DNA of 64,000 bases from Castor canadensis (GCF_047511655.1 NC_133400.1:33992001-34056000), one strand, 5' to 3'. Numbered from the stretch's first letter, positions 40,906 through 53,799 are shown. Notes: a model not told the origin generated them from the sequence alone. Numbers and translations are program-made.

Positions 40906-41585
40906 GAAAAACTCTGTCACTTGGCATGTCCACAAAAGAAGCAGGATGCTGTGCCTCTGTCCTGGGTAAATGCAGTGTGACAGCCTAATTTCATCCCCAC
41001 AGAATACGCTTCCCTTCCTTTTCTCTTTTGCATGTTTATGCTGGCTTTAGGGCAAAGGCACAAGACCTGGCACAGTCCTGGCGCAGAGCCGGGGCTGGCT
41101 CTGTTGTGTGGCCCTAGCCCTGTCACCACATCTCCAAGCCCAGTCTTCCTCAGGTGTGCTGAGATTAACAGCGGTCCCTGCCCACACCCCACACCACATT
41201 CTCTGAAAATGGGGTATTTACTCTTTGATGTTTAAAACTACTGGATCATAAACTTGTGTTTATTTCCCACAATAGAAAATTGCCTTTTATATTTTATTTC
41301 TATATTTATATATACTCCATAAATTATTATATTTACTTCTAGAAGCTCAGATGTTTATGTGCAGGGGACATTGAGGAATGATGGTTATGAGATAGAATTA
41401 CAGAATTGGAAGACATGAGTTCAAATCCCCATGTGGCAGGTTTGCCGGGTGTGACCTTGGCCAAGCTTGGAAAGCTGCCTGCTTTTCATTTCAGGTTTCG
41501 CCATCATATAGTGAAAAAGCAATGGGACAGATCTCATAGACTTGTTTCAAAAGTTAGTGACACAAAAAATATGAACGTGTATGAC

Positions 41586-41664
41586 CGGAGGGCTGGCTCA
41601 GGTAGTACGGCAGCTGCTTCTCAATCATGAGGCCCTGAGCTCAAACTCCAGTACTTCTAAAAAG
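41586..41664 (+). repeat. ID-like SINE
   Basis: 'ggagggctggctcaggtag', 'ctcaatcatgaggccctgag', 'ctcaaactccagtacttct', then AAAA. Diverged. Confidence 0.65.
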
Positions 41665-41704
41665 TAAAATTATGAACTTGTCCAACAATGTTCACAGAAG
41701 CTGT

Positions 41705-42025
41705 CTTAATCTATTTTCCTGTTGCTGTAACAGAATACCTGAAACTGGGTATTTAACAAAGAAAGGAGGTTAATTTGGCTTCTAGAGGTGGGGAATGTGC
41801 TGGCATCAGAGGGCCTCACAGCTTCAACTCATGGCAGAAGGCAGGAGAAGAGGTGGGGGTGTGCAGGAGAGAGGAGGGGACAAAACGGTCACCTCCTTTA
41901 TGACTACCTACATTCTGGAGAACTCATCCATTCCCACAAGAATTACTACAGTCTCACAAGAAAGACATCGATTCCTCCCAACTGTGCTACTTTGACAAGC
42001 AAATTTCAAACCACATCCAAACTAT
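41705..42025 (-). repeat. MST/MLT1-type LTR remnant, antisense
   Basis: 'cttaatctattttcctgttg', 'ctgtaacagaatacctgaaac', 'tgggtatttaacaaagaaagg', 'catggcagaaggcagg', 'gagaactcatcc' is the classic antisense MaLR order. Confidence 0.7.
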
Positions 42026-42480
42026 AGCAGCAGTGTTATTCACGACAGCTAAAAGATGGGAACAATTCCAAGGAATATTCCTACAATGGAATATTATTCA
42101 GCCTCAAAAAGGATGGAGATTCTGACACATGCTGTAACACAGGTGAACCTTGAGGTCATTTTGTTAAATTAAATAAGGTGACCACAAGAGGATAAATATA
42201 TGATTCTACTTATCTGAAGAACCTAAAGTGGTCAAGTTCATAGAGATAGAAAGGAGAATGGTGATTGACAGGGGCAGGAGGAAGCGGAATTAGGTATTTG
42301 CTGTTTAATGGGGACAGAGTTTCAGTTTTGCAAGATAAGAAAAGTTCTGGAGAAGGTCATGAGGACACTCACACAGCATCGTGTGTGTGTACTAACTGCA
42401 CTGAATTGTACATGTAAAAGTGGTTACAATGCTAGCTTTTATGTCATGTATCTTACAATGAAAAATACAAAAAGCAAATT
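42026..42480 (+). repeat. LINE-1 3'-end fragment, sense
   Basis: 'acaatggaatattattcagcc', 'ttgaggtcattttgttaaat', 'gtacatgtaaaagtggttac' and a terminal 'atcttacaatgaaaaat' match old L1 3' ends (ORF2 C-terminus and 3' UTR). Confidence 0.7.
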
Positions 42481-42489
42481 TCTAAAATC

Positions 42490-43455
42490 ACATAGACTAC
42501 TTACCATGATGCCTGGCACAATGAATGTTAGTTCTGAATGATAAATAAACAAATTAGATGTGTTCTGCATGAGTGGGGTCAAAGTGCTTTGTCACCAAAG
42601 CACCTGAGGTCCCACTGTGCTCCTCCTGCAAGGTGAGCTCCAGAGCGGGTGCCAGATCCAGCCACAGTCCATGGCTTCCAGAAAGGTTTTATTTCCTGTC
42701 ACCTCCCTGCACATCAGCCTTTCTGTCTGTCTGCTGTTGGGCAGTGGAAGTATCTGGAAGCCGATGCAACCAGGCATTTGGGCAACCGGCCCCTGGAGGA
42801 GCCCAGAGCAAATCACCCTCTAACTTGATGGTGGTGACCGGGTGCTGCTCAGCAGTGCATGGAGGAAGGGCTGGCATGATGTGTGATACTTGGGGGGATG
42901 CAGCCCACCATCTGCATCTCTGTAGCCACTGCAGTGTGCCTCCTTGTCCCCAGTGTCCAAGTTGGGTCGTATTTCAAATCTTGTGTCCACCCAGAAGAGA
43001 AAGTATTCTGGGCTCCTCAGCCAGCTTACAGAAGACCAGAAGTTCTCTGATTTGTAAAATATTCTATCTTACTTGGCTTGGCAGGTGTGCTGTACACACA
43101 GTGCACAGAGCCACTCCGACTCAGGGGGTCAAAATTTGTATTTCTTCTCAGGCACAGCCCAGGGCTGGGAGACAAGAGACCTGGGTCCTACTCTGCCACT
43201 AAGATTTCAGAAGTCTGTAGAGAGTCACCCTCTCTACAGTCCTGAGTGGAGCCTGTGCTTCAAATGCAAGGGGTTTGGGAGGCTGGCAGAGGAAAGAAGA
43301 CTCCTGTGACAAGGCAGGAATGAGAGTTGGGGTGACTCCAGCCCCAGGCTTCCATTGATCTCTTCTGGAGACTCTTCTTTGGTTGGGGAGGTGAGGCTCT
43401 ACTTTTACTGACCTGTTTTAGTTTCCCCATCTGCAAACAGAGATAAAAGCCAGTT
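42490..43455. other. non-coding DNA holding a 209-codon chance open frame
   Basis: The frame at 42,573-43,202 (plus) begins MGSKCFVTKAP and is Cys/Pro/Ser-rich with no recognisable domain. The region has open frames on both strands because it is GC-rich. I do not call a gene. Confidence 0.4.
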
Positions 43456-43460
43456 ATCTT

Positions 43461-43655
43461 GCCAGGCATGGTGGCTCACGTCTATTAATCCCAGCAGAGG
43501 GAAGAAGATCATCCTCTGAGGCTAGCCAGGGCAAAGAGCATAAGGTCCTATCTGAAAACCAAACTAAAAGAAAAAGGACTGGATTCAAGTGGTGAGTGCT
43601 TGCCTAGCAAGCTTGAAGACCTGAGTGCAAACCCCAGTACCTCCAAAACAAGCAA
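43461..43655 (+). repeat. composite B1-ID SINE
   Basis: 'gccaggcatggtggctcacg', 'taatcccagcag' followed by an A-rich linker and an ID-like unit ('gtgcttgcctagcaagc', 'gagtgcaaaccccagtacc'). Confidence 0.75.
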
Positions 43656-43659
43656 AAAC

Positions 43660-44190
43660 AGTGGACACTTATTTCCCCCATCTCTAATGTGGGCTGATCT
43701 TGTGACTGTAGACAGTAGAACACAATGGGATTGATGTCATGTGGCTCTGGAGGGGAAGCCTCAAGAGATATTGCAGCTCTACTCCCGCCTTCTGGGAGCA
43801 GTGTCCAGAGATGGCCAGCTTAGCCTCCTGGAAGAGGAGAGACCACTGGGACACCAAGGTCCCCAGCCAGAAGCCGTAGTGCAGCTGCTGGACATGTAAG
43901 TGAGGCCACCTTCCAACCCAGCTGTCCATTCAGCTGAAACCAATGAACATCACCCGGCCCATGGAAAGAGCTGTGAGAAACGGTCACTCCTTATTGCATT
44001 GAGTCACCAGGTTTAAGTCCTCACATAGCAAAGGTTACTCAGAGCAGCTCTTGCTGGAGACTGGTTAAACTGAGTAACAGAGAGGAAAATCCTTTGAAAA
44101 CTACAGCTCTGCTTCCAGTACAAGCTACTCTTCTTCATACTGGACAGTTAGAATAATAATACAGTGTAAGAGCACATGATGTGACCACTG
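43660..44190. other. non-coding DNA, nothing recognised
   Basis: No coding frame, RNA gene or recognised repeat. Confidence 0.4.
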
Positions 44191-44194
44191 TGCA

Positions 44195-44425
44195 ATGACA
44201 GTTAATTTTTAATTTTTTAATTTGAATTGATATAATAAGCAGGCGTATTTATGGGTACAGTGTGACCTTCCAACACATGTACACGATGTGTAGTGCTCAA
44301 ATCACGGGATATGACATATCCATCATTTCGAATATTTATCATTTCTTTGTAGTGGCACATTCAAGATTCTTTACCTGGCTGTTCTGGAATGTACAATAAA
44401 CTGTTGTTAACTATAGTTGTCCTGC
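44195..44425. repeat. LINE-1 fragment
   Basis: 'gtatttatgggtacagtgtg', 'ccaacacatgtacacgatgtg', 'gttaactatagttgtcctgctg' resembles non-coding L1 sequence common in mammals. Orientation not settled. Confidence 0.45.
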
Positions 44426-45500
44426 TGGAACATGGAGCACTAGGACTTGTTCCTCCCATGTACTGGGTGGCAACTTCTTTCTGGCCCCTGGCTGGGAGAA
44501 GACCACAGTGAGTTGGAGCAGGCTTGGCCAGGCTCGAGAGCGCAGCAACCTTCTTTGCACACAAATACTTCAGACCCTGTGTCTTTCATGTCTATAATAG
44601 CTCCGTGTCACCTCGTTCGGCCACCAGGGCTGGTGCCACGGCTCCTATTAATATCCTACGTGACAGCATGGCGGTGCCACACTCCCAACTGGCTGTGTGG
44701 GGCACAGAGCCTATTCTTAGTGTTTTATGTCTATAATTATGTAGGTTTCACTGCCTCCCAAATGCACATTTGCTCTGGGGAGAGGTTGTGCTTATGGAAT
44801 GTCACTTATTTTGATAGGGCTCACTTATTTTGACACCGACCCGCTAAGTCTCCTTCAGGCAGAGGAAACAGCAGCCCTGTGTCCTACTCTCAGACTTCCA
44901 TGGAAACAGCACAGTCTTGAAGTATTTTAAGTCCTGAAAAAGCAGTCACTGATGGGTCACATCGGAACCAGCGGTGCCAGCACACTGGTGTTTATCAGCT
45001 CTGCTCCCAAGGGCCTGTTCAGACTATGGATTAATTCATGATTTTCACAGATTAAAGTTCCCTTCCAGGAAGTCAGTCCCCTGATCCTGCTGCTTGTAAC
45101 CAGGTACCATCAGCCTCGCCTACTGTCTGCATCAGTTTCCCAAAGGGAGCTGCCCTTGCCCAAGAAGTTCTCCAATTGAATTTTCTGCTCCCCAAGGAAG
45201 GGGAACTGGTCAAGTCAAGGCTAAGTGGACGGGCTCCAGTGAGGGAGAGCTTGGGTCCAGGAACACAGATGGAGCAGGTGACCTAGAGAGGCTCCCAGTA
45301 TGGCAGGTTGGAAGAGATCAGGGCAGCATCCTCCAGTGTTGCAGAGGTCCAGGCAGGTTGATCAGAAGAGGGTCAAGGCCACAGAGCAAGCAGCTCTATA
45401 AAGGCAGATATGAGGCAGGGTTCCAGGTCTAGAAGAATCAAGAGATCAGGATATGCCCCAAGAAAGGTGATTTGCCTAGGAAAAACACATTCTTTTATTT
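44426..45500. other. non-coding DNA, nothing recognised
   Basis: Open frames of 128 and 70 codons near 44,447-44,833 overlap in different frames and have no recognisable domain. Confidence 0.4.
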
Positions 45501-45509
45501 ATTCTCTTA

Positions 45510-45925
45510 GTCACTCATTCAGCCATTCAACAAACATTGACAAAGTATTTACTGTGAAGTAATACTGTCCTACTTACTAGGGAAACAAAAACACCTTACA
45601 GTTTCCTTACAAGATAACTGGTTTCCCCATATGTTAAAATACCCAAGTGGAAAACTTAAGGAATATGGAAAGGAGAAAGAAGAAAATAAGTCTTCTTGAT
45701 TCTCGTCTCTTAGAGATAATCCTTGTTAATATCTGCTCCATGTCATCCTTATTTGTACATAATATATGTTTGGGCTTTTTTATTGAGCAAGTATTTGTTG
45801 AGAGTAATTTTGTGCCTTGACATGAGAAGTATAACAATTAACAATGTAAATAATTAAGTTAATTTGTCTTTACTTTTATGAAGATTACATTCTATTTTGG
45901 AAGACAACAAAAAGACTGTAATATA
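45510..45925. repeat. old interspersed repeat (unassigned)
   Basis: 'ttcaacaaacattgacaaag' and, further on, 'attgagcaagtatttgttg', 'gaagattacattctattttgg', 'aagacaacaaa' belong to a widespread ancient mammalian repeat also glimpsed at 14,040-14,200 and 61,205-61,380. Confidence 0.4.
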
Positions 45926-45944
45926 TATTTTTTAACCTCAGAAT

Positions 45945-46078
45945 TGGGACTTTCTTTTTAAGACGAATCTTGCTATGTTACTCAGGCTGGTCTTGAACTC
46001 CTGAGCTCAAGTGATTCTCCTGCCTCAGCCCCCTGAGTAGTGGGGACTACAGGAGTGCACCAGCATGCCCTCCAGGAG
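45945..46078 (-). repeat. Alu/B1-like monomer, antisense
   Basis: 'aatcttgctatgttactcagg', 'ctggtcttgaactcctgag', 'ctcaagtgattctcctgcc', 'tcagccccctgagtag' is an antisense 7SL-derived monomer without an ID partner. Confidence 0.8.
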
Positions 46079-46079
46079 C

Positions 46080-47435
46080 ACAACACATTAACTCTTTCTC
46101 ACTTGGTATTATAATGTGAGAAGTTTCTTATACTTCCCATATCTCTTGTGAATGTGATTTTTAAGGAATGCAGAGAATCCCACCATAGGGCATACAGTGA
46201 ATGATTTAATGGCCCTCAATTGTCATAAATGGACCCCCCTTGTCATTTATATGGCATGAAACATGCCACCTAGGACTTTTATGAAAAATGGAAAGAATCT
46301 AAATAAAGAATCCAGTCTTTCCTGTTTAAGAAGTATATTAGAACATGAGTGAAAGTTACAGCATCGAATGGCACTAGAAAATTGGATAAACTTCAATTTG
46401 GTCTAATTTGTGTCAAAAATTTCAAGCCTCTATATTTCTAAGGCATTATTTTAACTAGTGGTACTAACAGAATGATAATAACCAGTGCTGGCAAGGGTGC
46501 AGAGAAATGAACGCTTCCAGGTTTCTGGTGAGAGTTCAAGTTCTGCTGTATTGAAAGACTTTAAAATGTTCACATTGAGAGCTTCACCTTCTAAGAATTT
46601 GTTAAGGAACTCACATGAGAGATGTGTACAAAGATTTATGAAAAACAATATTTATATCAGCATTATTTTTGTGCTTAATGCATACTAACTTCTAAAAACG
46701 GAAGCTGTAATTACCAGCACTATCATCAATCCCTTTCCCAGCTCCATCTGGCTTTTAAAATAAGAATATTATAATTAATATATTTTTACATTGTGTGCCA
46801 TCTCTTTCCAGAATTATTTTTTGACACTTGCATTGTATTATAATCATGTTAAGTGCAATTACAGAGAAATTAACTTTAAGTTTTTTTGGTCTTCTGCTGG
46901 CCAGTGTTTCTTTTGTACTCCTTCTTGCAGCTCCGTTATTTATCTTCTTTCATTTTTCAGCCACCTGGAGTGTTTCTTTGATCGTTTCTTTTTTTCAGGA
47001 ATGTGAAGGCCATGACATATTTTCTGAATCCTTCCCTGTAATATGAAAACCTCTCATGTTATTAATGTACACTGATTCAAAAGCAAGAGGAAGAAACCTC
47101 AAAACAATTTAAAACTAAAAAAGAATTGCAACTTGGCTGTGTTTTCAACCCTCACTTTCCAAGTCTTTAAGATTTTGAGATATCTTATCCTAGAATGTGC
47201 TAAGACATGTGGCCTAATGGAACATTTTCCTCCTTCCTTGTCGATTTTTTTCACCTGCAAGAGAACTAGTTTGTGGGATTTTAAAAATGTATCCTTGACA
47301 TTCAACCCTGCTACCATGTATGTCTCAAAGAACTCTTACAGGGACTGGCACACATTTCCCCCTACAGGGCCACATAGCATTGACAGTCTAGAGTCTCCAT
47401 TTCAGCCACGTGACGCCTGCTGTAACATGAAGAAT
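46080..47435. other. AT-rich non-coding DNA, nothing recognised
   Basis: Several short open frames (60-72 codons) driven by T-rich sequence. No gene supported. Confidence 0.4.
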
Positions 47436-47439
47436 GCAA

Positions 47440-47520
47440 CCATGGACAATGTGTCATTGCACAGGTGTGGCTGTCTTTCAATAAAACTTTATTTACAAAA
47501 GCAAGTGAACAGCCCCGGAT
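47440..47520 (-). repeat. old DNA-transposon-like repeat, fragment
   Basis: 'gtgtggctgtctttcaataaaac', 'tttatttacaaaagcaagtg' is the antisense of sequence found at 56,700-56,955. Family not named with confidence. Confidence 0.45.
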
Positions 47521-47628
47521 GTAATTCCCTTTTAGTCTTTCTTCAGCTCAGGGGAATTTCCATCACATCTTGAATTACTATTTCCTTCATTTGTTCTGTG
47601 ATCATCATTTTAAAACTCTTACACATCT

Positions 47629-47631
<3 letters not shown>

Positions 47632-47694
<63 letters not shown>
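47632..47694. repeat. (TC)n microsatellite
   Basis: About thirty uninterrupted TC dinucleotides. Confidence 0.97.
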
Positions 47695-47697
<3 letters not shown>

Positions 47698-48359
47698 ATT
47701 ATCACTATTTCTTGTCTTTTCATTGATTTCTGCAAGGATCCCTTGAGCTCATTTCTAAATTCACACATTCTATTTCTGGTGTTCTGGATTTCAAGCATTT
47801 CCATTGAAAGAAGTGAGATCTCTAATCTGATGGGAAATTCCCAAATTGCAGATCATGGTTTTTCTCATTTCTTGGTTTTACATCACAAGGGAGTATTGGT
47901 TTCAGTTTCTCAAAGTAACGCCCCGCCCCCTGCTTTTTTTAAGTCACAGAAACTTTTCACCTGCCTGTTAAATTTTATTTTGTTGTACAGACTTGCAGAG
48001 GGAAAATTGCTTATCCACTATTTGAAGTTGTGGCAGATCCTGTTAGAGACATATTTAAGTATTTTGCTTGAAGAGGGGACAAACCATCTCTCTATTGTGT
48101 AGTTTTATTTTGTGCTCTGTAGCTGCAGTGGCCTGTGAGGAGAGGAACAGAGCTCCTAGGATGGGAAATGCCCTGCACCAAAAGGTACCAGTTTGCCGGT
48201 AGTGTTTTCCACCCTGCGTGAGCACGGAGTGCTGCAGGGCTGAGATGTGCTCACTCCTTGGCTTTACGCCCTCCTCCCATGCCCCACCTCCACCTTTCAG
48301 GAGAGAGAGAGCTCCATTTGCTCCCATATGGCAGGAAAGTGCAGTGCTGCCCAAGTAGG

Positions 48360-48610
48360 GGCTTTTCTGTGTGGACATTTGTTTTCATTTCTCTCAGGTG
48401 TAGACTTGGGAGAATCAAGGGTTATATAGTAACCCTGTATTTATCCTTTTGAGGAACTGCAGGCCTGTTTTCTGAAGCAACTCTATGACTTTACAGTTCT
48501 ACCAGTGGTGTGTGAGGGTTCCAGTTTCTCCACACCCTTGCCAACCTCGTTTGATTATAGCCAACCTGTGGTGTAAAGTAGTGACTCATTGCAGATTCCC
48601 ACTAAACCTT
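48360..48610 (-). repeat. LINE-1 3'-region fragment, antisense
   Basis: 'gtgtggacatttgttttcatt', 'tatatagtaaccctg', 'ccttttgaggaactgcagg', 'gggttccagtttctccacacc', 'cttgccaacctcg' is the antisense of old L1 sequence. Confidence 0.65.
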
Positions 48611-49374
48611 GAGAATCTCTCTACCTGGGTTACGCTGGATGATTTGACTGTTCCTGACCCAATCAATCTCTGTGTCCAGGTCCATTTGGTTCTGGATTAA
48701 CAAGACCTGGGTCATGAACCCCAACCTTGGAGATCAACCCAGACTGTGTGCACTCAGACTGAAGGGAGGATTGATTCCAAGTGAAACCAGAGTCAGTCCT
48801 ATCAGAAGGGGAGCAAGATGCTACAATATGGGGTCAAACGACAGGAGTATATTGGAGCAACCCCCTGAATCAGGCCTGGCATGGCAGTCTGCTTTGGCAT
48901 TACATCTCAATGCACACTGCCTGGTGACACTGACCCCCTCCACTCCACACTTCAATAGGACTTTGGGCAAGATTCTGCAAGAACATTTCAGAAATTTTTA
49001 TCAAGCAGACCATTCCTTTATATTCTAGAACTCATGGCTCTGATTGGCCCAACCTTCAGTCTGGACCCTCTGTCATGGACCTAACAGAATTCTTCAGACC
49101 TTCTGGCCTCTAGATATCCCCCTTCTCTGTTGCCCAGTACTGATACAAGTAGTTTTACTGTTTTCACACACAGCAGGCCATTTCCTTGGGAATCTGGGAG
49201 GTCAGTGGGTGCTGGAGGAGTTGTCTTTCTGCATTAGAGAAATAACCCCAGCTGTGTCTTGGGAACAGCTTATGCTCTAAGCGATCTCTTTCAAGGTTGT
49301 GTTGTAACTATGGTACCTCTAAATACATCAGTCATACCACATTGGACCCACCCCATGGGGTCAATAATGTAATA

Positions 49375-49570
49375 AAATCTAGCTACCACTTACTGAAGGC
49401 TCTCTACATGGTGAGCACTCTGGAATACACTTTCAAGCACTATTTCATTTCATCCTCATCAAGGTCCCATAGGGTAGAAAATGTCTTTGTACTGTAAGTG
49501 AAGGAACTGAGGCTCATAGAGGTTAAGTGATTCACCAAAACTCATGCAGTAAGTCACAATAAGTCACTTG
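49375..49570 (-). repeat. MIR SINE, antisense
   Basis: 'ctaccacttactgaaggctc', 'ttcatttcatcctcatcaagg', 'gaactgaggctcatagaggt', 'taagtgattcaccaaaactc' in antisense MIR order. Confidence 0.75.
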
Positions 49571-49574
49571 TGAC

Positions 49575-51345
49575 TATAATTCTTCTACACAGTACCTCAC
49601 CAAAACCCACAGAGCTTCTCTTGTGAATATCTGAAATCCAGCCCCTGCCTTGCCCCTTCTTGGTCCAGCCATCATCCTAACCTGCCTGACTCACTGGGAT
49701 CACCTGCTCTCTGGGCTCCTGACCCCAGTCCTGCATCCTCTAATCATCCCCTTCTCCTCACCCCCATACAAGCCAGCACAAGCTTTCCACAGTGTGGCAT
49801 GGGTCCCTAGATCTTGTCACTCCTGACACAACAGCCTTGAAAACCCAGAAGTTGAAACTCCTCAGTGCAAGGCACTCAGGGACTTCTGGAATACCTTCCA
49901 AACTGCCCTCCCTGGCTCTGCTCTGAGGCGGATGCACACTGACTGCAAGTCCCTCAGTGCACTGAGCTCCTTCTTCCTCCCTTGGCTTTACATGACATCC
50001 TTCTTGTTCTCTTGCCTCGCCCCCTCCCCTCATCACTCACCAAACTCACTTCTCACCTCTCCTCATTCTTCAAGACGAAGAAGCCATTCTTCAATCCCAT
50101 CACCACCTCCAAAGTCACCAGGCCTGTAGGCAAGGCACAATGACCTCAGAGCCCGGAGTCACAGCCTGCCTGGTCCACCTACTTTCTTGGACATCCACAG
50201 GGGCAGAGCGAAAACACTGCCATGGTCATCTGGTCGACCTGAAATTCTTCTCTGCACAGGGGACCAGGCTTAGCCTACATTCCACATGGTCCCCCCACAT
50301 CCCTGACCACTTCAAATCCCCCTCCCCCCGAGGAAGCATGGACCCTCAGGCTGGTTATTACAGGTTTTTCATCACCAAATTGAAAAGAAACGTTTTTCTA
50401 GGTAATCTACAAGGCCTTTTCCAGTCTATCTTTCAGTATTATGTATGGTATCTTATCTTAGGGTCTTCACCAAGCTAAACATAACTTCACACGTCCCCAT
50501 CACACTATCTCTCTCTCTCTCCCTCCCTCTCTCTTGTCACTTGGTCATTTTCATGTTGCGCCTGCTCCTAGAAAGTTTCTGGGCTTCAGAGACTGGGTAC
50601 CATGTTTCCATTTTTCATGCGCCTCCATCCTGCAGGTGGAGGACCTGAACAGCGGGTCCCCAGCAGGCTGCGTATCTACTTGAGGAGGAATAAAAGGCCA
50701 GGCTGGATGCCTGTGGATAGGTAAACAAACCCATACATTTGTTACAAAAGAGAGAGAAGAAAGAACGAACGAAAAGAAATATTGATTATGTGGTGTTGAA
50801 GTGCTGTGGCTTTAACAGACATTCAAAATTAGATGCATTGCTTAAGATCAATAGTCAGTTTTATAATTCTGACCTAAAAAGTACCAGCGCCACGTAATTT
50901 AAACACAGCCAGCTACCAGCGTGTCTCCTAACATCTGCTACCTGGGGGACATCTGCTTGCTTCTCCACAGCCATTTTCCCTTTTTTGCCAGATAATGACA
51001 GTAGATAGACAAAAGGATTTTCCAGAATGTTGAGTCAAGTGTTTCTGATGTCACTGCCTGAGAGACGACCACACAGAACAGTTTCGAGTGAGTGTTGGAC
51101 CAGCCGGGGAGAAGCCGATGGCCTGGGCTCTGAGGCCAGAAATGAAGGTGCACCCTGGGAGCTGTGCTGGGGCACTGGGTCCTCCCCTCGTCTCTGAACA
51201 GCCCCGTGGAACAGGAGGTAGGCGCATGATTTAGCTGCAGCCAAGGGATAGGGAGCATGATTTCTGGGGGGACATTTGTGTCCAAGCATTTCCACACATG
51301 TGCACATCGTGTGCACCAGTATATATATGAGGACATGCACATGCA
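49575..51345. other. non-coding DNA, nothing recognised
   Basis: GC-richer section with open frames up to about 112 codons (50,140-50,478 plus) without domains. Short TC-rich run at 50,507-50,533. Confidence 0.4.
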
Positions 51346-51346
51346 T

Positions 51347-51347
<1 letters not shown>

Positions 51348-51383
<36 letters not shown>

Positions 51384-51395
51384 ACACACACACAC
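51348..51395. repeat. (AC)n microsatellite
   Basis: CA repeats with one T interruption. The same run reads as Val/Cys repeats in open frames of the other strand, which are artefacts. Confidence 0.95.
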
Positions 51396-51551
51396 TGTTG
51401 ACCAAGGGTCAAACACAAGCAGTGGCAGGAGGCTATCATTGTCATAGCTATGAGCTCTGAAGGCCTGAGACTTGATCCTGGCTCCATCAATTATTAGCTA
51501 TGACTTCAGCCCCATTGTTTGGTTCACCTGTTCCTCTACATATATCAAATG

Positions 51552-51576
51552 ATAATAATAATAATAATAATAATAA
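51552..51576. repeat. (ATA)n microsatellite
   Basis: Eight ATA units. Confidence 0.9.
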
Positions 51577-51579
51577 ACA

Positions 51580-53485
51580 TATCTATATCTTGGGGCTCGT
51601 GGGAAGATTAAAAAGGTCAATGCAATGAAATGTAGCACAGAGCAAGCCCTCCATGCCTGTCAACTGACTTTAGTAACTGGGAGGCAGGCAAGCCGAGCAG
51701 AGGGTGTAGCTGTTTCACAAGTTGCCCCAGATTTGGGTGTTGATTTCAACACACAGTTTTAGTGGAGCAAGGGAGGTCAAAGCCCTCACTAACATCCACG
51801 GCAGCTGCATAAAAGTGACGACTGGCACCAGCCTCCAGGAACTGGGTTCCTACCTGTTGCCACAGTCATCCCACCCCCAGCCCACCATGTCTTGGCTTTT
51901 CTCGGAGCCCTGCTCCCATGACCCCCACAGGGACAGTGTTCAGCCCTGTGGGCCTGCTTTGTTTGTAGGCACATGTGCATTTACTGAGCAGAGTTGTACA
52001 AAGTTCTTTTCCTTAATTTTGTAGCCGCATCAGACAGCTAATCTGTTTTGACATACTATCTTAATGGCCCCCAGATCAGCATACAGAAGAAGCCATCCAT
52101 AAGTCATGTCTTTTATACACATGTACTGGTGTGTACCAGGGAAAGAGTTATATTGGCTGTGAGAGGTTGAATAATAATGGCCGTTATTATGGCGAATCCA
52201 GGGTCGCCACATTCACTCCACATATCAAATCCACTTTCAATGAAACCAGTTCCGTCAGCTGTCAGATTCTATTAAATATATCCCTCAGACCTACTGACCA
52301 GCTGACGGCAGAGAAACTCAAAACCATACACCCACCATTAGCATCATAAAATGTGAAATCAGCTGGAAGGGCCGATAACAGAACTGAAAACAGAAGAGAT
52401 GAAAATCTGCAACGCTCTTGTGTCCTCTAAATAGAAACCCCAAGAGTTACCAACACACCCAGAAAATACCAAAGTGGAGAAAAAAGCACAAACAAAAACA
52501 CAACAAAGGTTGCCCTGTTGTGTGCTTCGCAACATCCAATGGTTCTTTTACCTTGTGTGAATGTGAGATTTGCATAAATGTTTCATGAGGTTAATACAAT
52601 GCATAAACTGAAACGTTTATTAGGCAACATCTGTGCTGTTTGCTCAGATAATGCATTGCTTCTTCCAAGTGAATGAAATATAACCTATCATAAGGTTGGG
52701 GTTGTTAAAATACTTGTGCAAGGGCTGTGATCATATTTTATACTTTAGCAGATGCTCCGATCCCAGCAGAGCAAATTTTAATCAGAGAAGAGCTTGATAT
52801 GGCTGCTCTCAGAGGGTGTACGGGTCCCCATGGAGACAGAGCTTCAGACCTGACAAGGAATGGGGCCCTACAGAAAGAGTACTCTGTGAACACATTGGCT
52901 TTACCATTTTGTCGGTCTTTGTGCAGATTTGTTTGCTGAGGTATTCACTTAATACTCAAGGGGAAAAATTATAACTCTACCTAAAATCCACCAAGAAAAA
53001 GATAGAGGGTCAAAAATGTCCAATGGCTTTGTGCAGCTACAATCTGATTGTATTGGTTCCATATGGGACTCTTTAAAGCAAAAACAAAAAAAAAGTTAGG
53101 AGACCAATAATTTTTAATGCAACTTGGCTTAGCTCACAAGCAAGTCTAGCAGATGAAACAGCAGCCCAAGCTGGAAACATGACTTTTCTTCTTTTTGGCA
53201 GGGGAGAAAGAGAGCATCATGTCAATTAAAGAAGACCCTAATGGAGAGATGGTTTGTATTATCAATTTTATGCAAGTAGAGTTGTAGGCATTGTCTTTTG
53301 TCACCTATCTCTAAGTGAGTCATTCTCCTTTTCTGATGGGTGTGTTAAACCGTCCTAAATGGGGGAGCCTTTCTGATCTTGCTCTCTTTGAGTTGGATTT
53401 TTGATAAGAGTTTTGTAGAAAATTATTAAAATTCTTGTCTCCATAAACTTTGGAAGGATTTTAAAAGAATTGCCAGAAAATGACA
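51580..53485. other. non-coding DNA, CNE-like in part
   Basis: Largely repeat-free and AT-rich. 52,140-52,960 carries homeodomain-type TAAT blocks and an octamer-like ATTTGCAT and is flagged as a possible conserved regulatory element. No exon supported. Confidence 0.35.
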
Positions 53486-53489
53486 GTGG

Positions 53490-53500
53490 TTATCTATCTG

Positions 53501-53546
<46 letters not shown>

Positions 53547-53795
53547 AATCTATCTACCTATCCATCCACCCATGTTATTTATCTATCTCTCATCTATCTA
53601 TACATCTGCTTATATCATTTATAGCTATCTATTCTATCCATCTATCATCTATCCATCCACCTGTTATCTATCCATCTGTTTTATATCATTTATATCTATC
53701 TAATCTATACCTCTCTATCAATCTATCATCTATATCAATCCATCTATCTGATATCTATCTGTCCATCTGTCTATTTGCCTACCATCTATTCATTT
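53490..53795. repeat. (ATCT)n tetranucleotide tract
   Basis: A pure block of about fourteen TATC units (53,491-53,545) is followed by about 250 bp of degenerating ATCT/ATCC units. Long open frames here (YLSIYLSI...) are artefacts of the repeat. Confidence 0.95.
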
Positions 53796-53799
53796 ATCA

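Noticed and set aside
42573..43202. 209-codon plus-strand open frame
   Set aside because: No recognisable domain, unusual Cys/Ser/Pro-rich composition, open frames on both strands in a GC-rich stretch, and no splice or promoter context that I can support.
51035..51490. Cys/Val-repeat open frames of about 150 codons
   Set aside because: Both are generated by the (AC)n microsatellite at 51,348-51,395.
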